Made by a program: the position numbers and the translations under genes | In this document: in pieces, positions 1 to 5,405 of the stretch | Layout: every line of letters begins with the position of its first letter | How positions within the stretch are numbered: position 1 is the first letter of the stretch | Source: Hydrogenothermaceae bacterium | Lineage (GTDB): Bacteria > Aquificota > Aquificia > Aquificales > Hydrogenothermaceae | DNA length: 6,383 bases | Assembly: GCA_015490675.1 (NCBI GenBank) | Contig: WFXI01000274.1 | Span: 1-6,383, forward strand | Direction of reading: 5' to 3' | The notes under the pieces: model-generated | The model's database searches: none | The model's input: only the letters and a program-made list of their open reading frames with translations | What the model was told of the DNA's origin: nothing

Positions 1-104
1 ATAATGTGAGTTGAACATTTAGTTTTTAAATGTTTGTTATTGTAAACATAATCAGTTTCTTTCCACGCAAAAGGATTTCCCCAAGGAGCAATTAATATTT
101 TCAT
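1..104 (-). CDS. Csx1-like CARF-domain ancillary protein, N-terminal fragment (partial at window edge)
   Basis: An open frame starts at ATG 104-102 and runs without a stop to the left edge, giving 34 residues. It begins MKILIAPWGNPFAWKETDYV, followed by a short turn and a Lys/Thr/Ser stretch. A hydrophobic first strand, a W-G-N-P segment, a second Trp and then an aromatic-rich strand resemble the start of Csx1/MJ1666-type (Cas_DxTHG) CARF proteins, judged from memory of the family. Such proteins bind cyclic oligoadenylate made by Cas10 and usually carry a C-terminal HEPN RNase; neither the ligand pocket nor any effector domain is visible here. The start lies 2 nt after the cmr6 stop with a GGAGAG ribosome binding site 6 nt upstream, so it is almost surely the next gene of the cmr operon. 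The position downstream of a Cas10 with an intact cyclase motif supports the call. That it is a gene is fairly sure; the family is moderately sure; the effector type is unknown. Confidence 0.6.
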   Translation of the reverse strand, partial: MKILIAPWGNPFAWKETDYVYNNKHLKTKCSTHI

Positions 105-106
105 GA

Positions 107-1102
107 TTAACTCTCCACTTCTTCAAACCATCCATAACCTTTTCTTGTTTTGGCACCTATACCAAGAAATTTTAAAGCTTCTTTTAAACAGTCTTCAATA
201 ACCTTTTCAATAAGTTTTTGATTTTCTATAGATTCAACTTTAAAAGGGAAAACAAATTTAGCATCTTCTATAGCCAAAAATGGGATAGGAATGGGATTTT
301 GCCATTCACCTATAACATCCTTTCCCTTTTTCTTTCTTTCTTGCTCATTATAATAATTACTAAAGTGGGGATTCATTATATCAACTACATACTTAAACCT
401 CTCTGGAAAAGCATCACCGAAAACTACCCTTCCTTTAGAATTTTGTGAGCCAAAGATATATACAAATAGATTTTCTTTGTCCTCCTCATTATTATTTATT
501 TCTGCAAAATTTTTCTCTAAAAACTTAAAATCTTTAATTTCTTTAGCTTCAAGTTTTTTTAATATGTTTTCCGCTTTTTCTAAGTCAAAATCATTTACAA
601 ATTTTGTTAATATATAAACAAATCTTGCAAGACCTTTCACAGATGAAGCAGGAATATAAGGAATTCCATAAATATGATGGAGTGTCAATCCATTTTCAAA
701 AAAAGAAGGAATACCCATCCCTATAATAAGCCTATATCCTGTTCTAAGAGATATTGTTTTAAAGTCATTGTCTGTATACTCCTGAATGACCTTCTTGGCA
801 AAAGTTTTACTCAGAGAGTTCCTATTATTAACTTGTTTCAGCAGATTTGATAAAATTTCTACGTTTGAAAACTTACTATCTAAAGCTTTCCTAATATCTT
901 TTTTTTCTCCTTCTGTTAAATCATATTTTTCTGATATTTTATCTATAATATTTCCAAATATCTTTTCATAAATTGTTATATTTTCGGAAAACTCTTTGTT
1001 TTTAAGCTTAAAATAAACGTTAAATTCAATAAAAGGCATAAGCTTATAAAAAACGAGAGCAAAATTAATATTATCTAAAACTTTCAAGTTAATCCTATTC
1101 AT
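107..1102 (-). CDS. cmr6: Type III-B CRISPR RAMP protein Cmr6
   Basis: 331-residue RAMP-family (Cas7-like) subunit of the Cmr complex. In known complexes Cmr6 sits near the 3' end of the crRNA, between the Cmr4 filament and Cmr1. The recognisable Cmr6 core starts around residue 116 with LRTGYRLIIGMG (119-130), then LHHIYGIPYIPASSVKG (141-157), the segment usually conserved as a yGvPyIPgSSlKG pattern. Next come FGSQ...GRVVFGDAFPE (217-234), MNPHFSNYY (243-251), the NPIPIPFLAI strand (269-278), and a C-terminal glycine-rich loop GIGAKTRKGYGWF (314-326) typical of RAMP proteins. Residues 35-110 form a Lys/Glu-rich, probably helical N-terminal part. The start codon lies inside cmr5, with an 8-nt overlap. 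Two weak ribosome binding options are seen upstream, both in cmr5 coding sequence. The next in-frame Met is residue 22, inside a hydrophobic helix, so the first Met is preferred. The length is in the range expected for the family. Confidence 0.95.
   Translation of the reverse strand: MNRINLKVLDNINFALVFYKLMPFIEFNVYFKLKNKEFSENITIYEKIFGNIIDKISEKYDLTEGEKKDIRKALDSKFSNVEILSNLLKQVNNRNSLSKTFAKKVIQEYTDNDFKTISLRTGYRLIIGMGIPSFFENGLTLHHIYGIPYIPASSVKGLARFVYILTKFVNDFDLEKAENILKKLEAKEIKDFKFLEKNFAEINNNEEDKENLFVYIFGSQNSKGRVVFGDAFPERFKYVVDIMNPHFSNYYNEQERKKKGKDVIGEWQNPIPIPFLAIEDAKFVFPFKVESIENQKLIEKVIEDCLKEALKFLGIGAKTRKGYGWFEEVES
111..116 (-). promoter_or_regulatory. Ribosome binding site of the Csx1-like gene
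   Basis: GGAGAG on the minus strand is 6 nt upstream of the ATG at 104-102 and lies in the last cmr6 codons. It supports the partial downstream frame being a translated gene. Confidence 0.7.
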
Positions 1103-1505
1103 TTCCTTCTAACTCCCCTTCTGCGATTCTTTTAATCCATTGGGAAATACTTAATGCTTCTTTAGAAATTATTAAAAGTCTTCTAAAATCTTCCTTTGCA
1201 ATATGCCTTAGAAAACATTTGATATCTTCATCATCCAAATCTTTGTTTTCTAATTTCTTAAGCCACACTATTATATGTATAAGTAGATATTTTTCGGCTG
1301 TGTCCTTTTTATCATTTTTCCCTTGTGCCTTAGCGTAAAGAAATGTCAATGTAGTTAAAAGTCCATTATGAGTTATCATAGAAGGTAAACTTCTAGCTTT
1401 TGATTTGTATTTATTTTCAAGTTCTTTATCCCCTTTATCTTTTATTTCTTGAATACATTTAAAAGCGTAAAGAGCCATTTCCTGATTCTTTGTTTTAAGT
1501 CTCAT
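1095..1505 (-). CDS. cmr5: Type III-B CRISPR small subunit Cmr5
   Basis: 136-residue, mostly helical small subunit. Cmr5 forms the minor filament alongside Cmr4 and contacts target RNA; it has no known catalytic activity. Family signatures are clear: an N-terminal helix with QEMALYAF (8-15), then YKSKARSLPSMI (33-44) directly followed by NGLLTTLTFLYAK (47-59), the strongest Cmr5 hallmark. A charged loop (60-72) leads to further helices, and the C-terminal EALSISQWIKRIAEGEL (116-132) matches the usual final EaL...WlKRfAea helix. Its ATG overlaps the cmr4 stop by 4 nt (ATGA) and its 3' end overlaps cmr6 by 8 nt, so translation of the three genes is probably coupled. The upstream GGGGGGAG ribosome binding site at 1512-1519 is embedded in the last codons of cmr4. 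The length is normal for the family. Confidence 0.96.
   Translation of the reverse strand: MRLKTKNQEMALYAFKCIQEIKDKGDKELENKYKSKARSLPSMITHNGLLTTLTFLYAKAQGKNDKKDTAEKYLLIHIIVWLKKLENKDLDDEDIKCFLRHIAKEDFRRLLIISKEALSISQWIKRIAEGELEGNE
1103..1120 (-). promoter_or_regulatory. Candidate ribosome binding region of cmr6, two weakly placed purine motifs
   Basis: AAGGGGAG (1120-1113) lies 10 nt before the cmr6 ATG, slightly far, and AGAAGGAA (1110-1103) abuts the ATG, which is too close. Both are in cmr5 coding sequence. Neither is ideal, so reinitiation by ribosomes finishing cmr5 (8-nt overlap) may matter most for cmr6. Confidence 0.5.
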
Positions 1506-2419
1506 TTGTATCTCCCCCCATAAAATATTTTTACAATACCTTTTCCTATAGTTTGATTTCCACCTAAGTTTAAAAGTGAATGATCCTCTGGTAAGAAACT
1601 ATCAATCTCTTTTTCATTATCATCTGCACGGAACTCTAATGAATAGAGTATAGTTTCAGAAGGTAAATACTCTTCAGTCCAAAGGGCACCACTACTTTTA
1701 TCGACAGTACCAGTTTCAGGATTTATCTTTATTCTCGTTATAACTTCTGTAAAGTTTTCAACAAAGTAGGAAAATGTATCATCATCAACTATACAATATC
1801 TTTTTAAAATTTCTTGTTCAAGAGCTTTTGGTAAATTCAAAGATTGAATTAATACATCTTTATTACATATTCTTTTGAATTGAAATTCTTCAAGAATAAC
1901 ATTATTTTCTATAACTAAGCAATCTGAGCAAATAACTTCCCCTTCTTGCAAGTTTATATCCTTATCGCTATTTCCTATTCCAGTCTCTTCTTTATATCTG
2001 TTAAGAACATATGGACAGGTAACGTAAGCAAATACGCCCTTTAAAGATTTAACAGGAAAGAATAAAATTTTTGCATCTGTATAAGAAAGTATTCCCTTTC
2101 TATCTTGAGAACCAAACATACGGGCAAGTATACAAACTTCATTCGGAGTTTCTTGAGTTTCATCTCCGGGATGATACTTTTCAACTTCTTCGTTTAATTT
2201 GCTTAAATTATATCCCCTATCTTTAAGGTTTTCATAAGCCTTTTCAAGTGCATACTGTCTAAAGGCTCCCTTTATTCCTGATGCATAAAATATGGGAAAC
2301 TTTGTATGTTGTTCTCTTTGAATGGGAAGATCTATGTGTTCTAATCCTTGTCCAGCTCCCATATGCGTTGAGGTTAAGGTTTTAAAATAAACTATCCTGT
2401 GGAAGTTAGTTTTACTCAT
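1502..2419 (-). CDS. cmr4: Type III-B CRISPR RAMP protein Cmr4 (backbone subunit, target-RNA nuclease)
   Basis: 305-residue Cas7-like backbone subunit, normally present in several copies along the crRNA. It cuts bound target RNA at 6-nt intervals. The N-terminus carries TSTHMGAGQG (16-25), then IDLPIQRE (29-36). Asp30 in this segment aligns by motif with the catalytic loop Asp described for Cmr4 of other organisms, so RNA cleavage is probably retained. FPIFYASGIKGAFR (41-54) is the RAMP segment usually written P.i.gSsiKGalR. Then come RMFGSQDRKGILSYTDA (100-116), FPVKSLKGVFAYVTCPYVL (121-139), and a C-terminal glycine-rich loop GGNQTIGKGIV (286-296). The start follows the cmr3 stop by 2 nt, with a GGGGG-type ribosome binding site 6 nt before the ATG. 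The gene ends in an ATGA overlap with cmr5, and its last codons for Gly-Gly-Arg double as the cmr5 ribosome binding site. No truncation or odd codon use is seen. Confidence 0.96.
   Translation of the reverse strand: MSKTNFHRIVYFKTLTSTHMGAGQGLEHIDLPIQREQHTKFPIFYASGIKGAFRQYALEKAYENLKDRGYNLSKLNEEVEKYHPGDETQETPNEVCILARMFGSQDRKGILSYTDAKILFFPVKSLKGVFAYVTCPYVLNRYKEETGIGNSDKDINLQEGEVICSDCLVIENNVILEEFQFKRICNKDVLIQSLNLPKALEQEILKRYCIVDDDTFSYFVENFTEVITRIKINPETGTVDKSSGALWTEEYLPSETILYSLEFRADDNEKEIDSFLPEDHSLLNLGGNQTIGKGIVKIFYGGRYK
1512..1519 (-). promoter_or_regulatory. Ribosome binding site of cmr5, inside the cmr4 3' end
   Basis: GGGGGGAG on the minus strand ends 6 nt before the cmr5 ATG (1505-1503). It is made by the last cmr4 codons for Gly-Gly-Arg. 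Together with the 4-nt ATGA overlap this favours coupled translation of cmr4 and cmr5. Confidence 0.8.
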
Positions 2420-2421
2420 AT

Positions 2422-3462
2422 TTAAACCCCCTTGTATTCATATTTTTCAAAAATTCCGTAATTCCATCCAAAAAAAGAAGGTTCTTTTTCTTCATTAAGT
2501 ATTTCAGCTTTATCTTTATCTTTGTAGACAGGTAGATAAGCTTTTTCCTCAATAAAGGTCAATCTTGTTAAATTACCGTTTTTATTAGCTTTTAAAATTA
2601 AAACACTTCCAGGCTTAAGCATAAGTATTGCCGGTTTTCTATAACCGGAAATCCACTCTTTACCAGATATAAAAGCCCATACAAGTTCAAACTCAAGATT
2701 ATCAACGACAATTTTCGTTCCGATTTTCAGTTCTCCACTTACATATGTTGAACTTGTTAGATAAAGCCTGTATAACTTATTTTCGTTAACTTTTACTTTT
2801 TCTTCTAAAAATTCTTTAAATTTTTGGTCGTTAAATTCTTTTATTTTTGCAACTCTTGTTTCTCCGCCTATGTGGTAATCTCCTTCTTCAATATATTCAT
2901 CTCCCCAAGTTAGGATTAAATACGAATAATTGTTTTTCAGTCTCACATAAGTAGTCATATACAACCTTCCTTCTTCTGCCGTGAACGTATCTTGATTCAG
3001 GCTTAATCCTACTTTGAATTCTTTTACAAATATATCGGAAGATTTTATTAAATTATCTGTAATTCCGAGGTTTTCACATCCTTTTATGTAATTTTTGAAA
3101 ATATTGAAGCTTATAAATCCCTGAGCAGATTCAACTTTACCTTCAGTTTCAGGAAAGTAATCAGATTTTATATCGGTTATAGCTTTGTCTGGTTTTGATT
3201 TCAAAATTGATACTGATAAACAACCCTCTTCACCCTTTCTCGGAGCTACAACATCCCCAGGAACAGGCAATAAAATTTTTTCCTTATCAGAAATGAAAAC
3301 TCCGCAAATTTTTGTTTTTTTCGCATCAACTAAGTGGAAAAATCTTGAAACGTCGGGAATTTCTAAAGTTCTTCTCCAGCTTTCTTCCCCCGCTTGGAAA
3401 TTGCTTAAGTCTCCGAAAGCAAATGCATCGTAGGGTATAACTTCATAAAGCCTTACTTTCAT
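2422..3462 (-). CDS. cmr3: Type III-B CRISPR RAMP protein Cmr3 (Cas5-like, crRNA 5'-handle subunit)
   Basis: 346-residue Cas5-like subunit that, in known Cmr complexes, binds Cmr2 and the 5' handle of the crRNA. Evidence is its place between cmr2 and cmr4 plus Cmr3-type motifs: an N-terminal EVIPYDAFAFGD (7-18), then FQAGEESW (22-29), LLPVPGDVV (64-72), VGLSLNQDTFTAEEGRLYMT (151-170), HIGGETRVAKI (197-207), and the C-terminal PAILMLKPGSVLIL (277-290) ending in GWNYGIFEKY (332-341). Two things are unusual. The family's common FRD near the N-terminus reads FGD here (16-18). The expected pPsPstlaGalR-like segment is replaced by EIPDVSRFFHLVDAKK (34-49), so the first ferredoxin-like fold looks diverged. 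The ATG lies 1 nt after the cmr2 stop, with a strong GGAAGGAG site 8 nt upstream. Confidence 0.9.
   Translation of the reverse strand: MKVRLYEVIPYDAFAFGDLSNFQAGEESWRRTLEIPDVSRFFHLVDAKKTKICGVFISDKEKILLPVPGDVVAPRKGEEGCLSVSILKSKPDKAITDIKSDYFPETEGKVESAQGFISFNIFKNYIKGCENLGITDNLIKSSDIFVKEFKVGLSLNQDTFTAEEGRLYMTTYVRLKNNYSYLILTWGDEYIEEGDYHIGGETRVAKIKEFNDQKFKEFLEEKVKVNENKLYRLYLTSSTYVSGELKIGTKIVVDNLEFELVWAFISGKEWISGYRKPAILMLKPGSVLILKANKNGNLTRLTFIEEKAYLPVYKDKDKAEILNEEKEPSFFGWNYGIFEKYEYKGV
2426..2430 (-). promoter_or_regulatory. Ribosome binding site of cmr4
   Basis: A GGGGG run on the minus strand, preceded by AA, sits 6 nt before the cmr4 ATG and within the final codons of cmr3 (Lys-Gly-Val). It is a less perfect anti-16S match than the cmr2 and cmr3 sites. 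Confidence 0.65.
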
Positions 3463-3463
3463 A

Positions 3464-5395
3464 TTACCCTCTCCTTCCGAGGAATCTACCTACATAAAAT
3501 AGCCCCGCGAAGTTTTTAACAATTTCTTTTAGGGTTAAATCTCTATGTGCTTCTTCTTGTTTTCTTAAAAATTCTTCAAAAATATCTATACAGTCTTTAG
3601 GAAGTTCCTTTCTTTTATACTCTTTCTTAAAAAGTGCAAGAAAGACATCAAGTAGTTTGCTTTTATCTCCTTCAAAAGGTAAAGTTTCTGAAATTTCTCT
3701 AAGTGTATAAGGAAGTCCTGATGCTCCTTCATGGTTTTCGTAAATCTCCTTTACCGCTTTAAGAACTTCGAGGGAATCTATTTCGTCATAATAAAACTTA
3801 CTTCCGAAGGTAGTTTCTTCACCGCTTCTTGATATTACTTTTATTACAAATGCATTCCTTCCAAATTTATTCTTTGCTTCGTGCTCTGCTTCGTGAGTTT
3901 TTTTGTGCAATAGTCTTAAGCTTACTTTAGCATGTCCTATAACTACACCTGCGGAGTTTGTAGGTTCTTTAACTAACTCTTCCAATATTTTCCTGTATTT
4001 ATCTCGGGTTAATTTAAGAATTCTTATTACTTCTTCTCTGTGAGAAAATACAAATACGTCATCTCCCCCTGCATATATTACCTTTGCAAATCCCGGTATA
4101 TTCCCGTTTCGTTCTATTTCTTCAACAATTGTATCTGCATATTCTGAAAGCTTTCTTGAAAAGTCAATATGGAATTTTTCCATATCTTCTGCGTAAATAC
4201 CTTCTCCTCCGAGTATCTTACCTATGTTGTCTCCATCCGAGTAAATTATTGAAAAATATTTGGGGGAATTAAAAATATCTTCAGCATCCTTACCTTTTTT
4301 CTCTTTAAAAGTATTTAGAAATGTTTTTAGTTCTTTTAAATAGTCTTCAAGTTCTTTTTTCACATCTTTGTCTGATTCACTTTTTATTAAATTTTCTATT
4401 TCTTGGGTAGATAGTGCGGTAATAGGAACATATTTGAAATCATTAAGGTTATTTTCATTTATCCATTTAACAAAGTTAAGATTTATTCCGTAAGATTTGG
4501 GCAGTATTCCTTTATTTATAATCTGGTTTAATTTCCGGCTGAATCTTTTCACAAAATCCCCATCTTCATATTGAGAAAGCTCTTTTAAAAACTCATAATA
4601 TTCCCTTGATAAGCTTATATCGTGAGTTGAAGGAAAGTGTTCAAAGAAGTTTTCAAAATCTTTTTCTTTACACTTTATTGTATGTTTAAGGTATATTTTA
4701 TAAAGCCTTCTTTTTATATAGCAAACTCCGCAAAGCTTTTCATTTTCGTCCACATCTTTTACTGATTTAAAATCAATACTCAAGTGAAGTCTTTCACCAC
4801 ATACACTACACCCATCGGGGTATCTGCCATTAATTTTTGCTCTATCAACTATTCCACAATAATTTCTGAAGGTTTTCCTTGCCCCTAATATTCTTTCTGT
4901 TTCTTCGTAAATATCCTTATAGTTTCCCTCAAGCTTTTTTGCGGCTACGTAACTTCCGAAATACGTTTCAAATTGCTTCTTTAACTGTTCCAAAGCATTC
5001 TTAATTTCTTGCCCGTTAAGTTTAGAACATTCTTCGTTTTTTAGTAATTTAAGCGTTTCACCAATTAAATCTTCACATGCTTTTTGAGAAATATACTTAA
5101 TTTCCTCTTCAAAAGCTTTTTTAATTTCATTTATAAAATCCTCTATATCTTCTATATCAACCTTTACAACAAATCTGTTCGGATAATTTGCGGTTAAGGT
5201 TTCACATATTTCAGAATTTTTTATTTGTGGATATACAATTTCAACATCTTCTTTTAAATTTGAGATTCTTTCTAAAACTCTTTTTGTTAAAAACGAAAGT
5301 AAATAACTGCTCATAAAAAAGTCTTTCGTTTTCCTTGATGCGGATATGAAACCTTGCACGGGGGAAAAAGAAAATACAACTAAGTATTTTTCCAT
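3464..5395 (-). CDS. cmr2: Type III-B CRISPR Cas10 subunit Cmr2, HD-less, with intact GGDD cyclase palm
   Basis: Large subunit of the Cmr complex; when target RNA is bound, the palm domain of active family members turns ATP into cyclic oligoadenylate. The chosen start is ATG 5395 (643 residues), because an upstream in-frame GTG at 5401 lies inside the Shine-Dalgarno sequence. It opens with VVFSFSPVQGFISASRKTKD (6-25) and SSYLLSFL (29-36), the Cmr2 N-terminal domain. Four cysteines, C196, C199, C222 and C225, form a CxxC...CxxC zinc-binding region. The first palm has YSDGDNIGKILGG (385-397); the second has YAGGDDVFVF (441-450) with the intact GGDD, followed by SAGVVIGHAKVSLRLLHKKT (481-500) and EAEHEAKNKFGRNAF (502-516). 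The C-terminus is a helical domain. Nothing precedes the N-terminal domain, so the HD nuclease domain found in many Cas10 proteins (about 870 residues in Pyrococcus Cmr2, from memory) is absent. A Lys/Glu-rich helix (335-372) precedes the first palm motif. Confidence 0.97.
   Translation of the reverse strand: MEKYLVVFSFSPVQGFISASRKTKDFFMSSYLLSFLTKRVLERISNLKEDVEIVYPQIKNSEICETLTANYPNRFVVKVDIEDIEDFINEIKKAFEEEIKYISQKACEDLIGETLKLLKNEECSKLNGQEIKNALEQLKKQFETYFGSYVAAKKLEGNYKDIYEETERILGARKTFRNYCGIVDRAKINGRYPDGCSVCGERLHLSIDFKSVKDVDENEKLCGVCYIKRRLYKIYLKHTIKCKEKDFENFFEHFPSTHDISLSREYYEFLKELSQYEDGDFVKRFSRKLNQIINKGILPKSYGINLNFVKWINENNLNDFKYVPITALSTQEIENLIKSESDKDVKKELEDYLKELKTFLNTFKEKKGKDAEDIFNSPKYFSIIYSDGDNIGKILGGEGIYAEDMEKFHIDFSRKLSEYADTIVEEIERNGNIPGFAKVIYAGGDDVFVFSHREEVIRILKLTRDKYRKILEELVKEPTNSAGVVIGHAKVSLRLLHKKTHEAEHEAKNKFGRNAFVIKVISRSGEETTFGSKFYYDEIDSLEVLKAVKEIYENHEGASGLPYTLREISETLPFEGDKSKLLDVFLALFKKEYKRKELPKDCIDIFEEFLRKQEEAHRDLTLKEIVKNFAGLFYVGRFLGRRG
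3471..3478 (-). promoter_or_regulatory. Ribosome binding site of cmr3
   Basis: GGAAGGAG on the minus strand ends 8 nt before the cmr3 ATG (3462-3460). It lies inside the last codons of cmr2, whose TAA is only 1 nt from the cmr3 start. Confidence 0.8.
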
Positions 5396-5405
5396 CCTCA
5401 CCTCC
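5396..5405 (-). promoter_or_regulatory. Ribosome binding site of cmr2 (decides the start)
   Basis: The minus strand reads TAG-GGAGGTGAGG-ATG: the cmr1 stop, then a near-perfect anti-16S match GGAGGTGA, then the cmr2 ATG at 5395. GGAGG ends 5 nt before that ATG, a normal spacing. The in-frame GTG at 5401-5399 is part of this motif and so cannot be served by it. This sets the Cmr2 start at MEKYLV. Confidence 0.9.

Noticed and set aside
218..448. Plus-strand open frame of 76 codons with a hydrophobic stretch
   Set aside because: It lies entirely inside cmr6 on the opposite strand, has no clear ribosome binding site, and its hydrophobicity is what antisense reading of Lys/Glu-rich AT-rich codons produces.
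786..971. Plus-strand open frame of 61 codons
   Set aside because: Antisense shadow of the Cmr6 N-terminal region; no independent support.
3185..3433. Plus-strand open frame of 82 codons
   Set aside because: Antisense to the conserved Cmr3 N-terminal half; no recognisable domain.
4084..4272. Plus-strand open frame of 62 codons
   Set aside because: Antisense to the Cmr2 palm region, where the coding strand is clearly constrained by DGDN and GGDD.
4619..4624. His-Asp pair (residues 258-259, in PSTHDIS) in Cmr2 as a possible HD nuclease motif
   Set aside because: It is in the middle of the protein after the zinc site, not in an N-terminal HD fold, and resembles a conserved Cmr2 PSTH-type segment. 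A lone HD dipeptide is not evidence for the nuclease.
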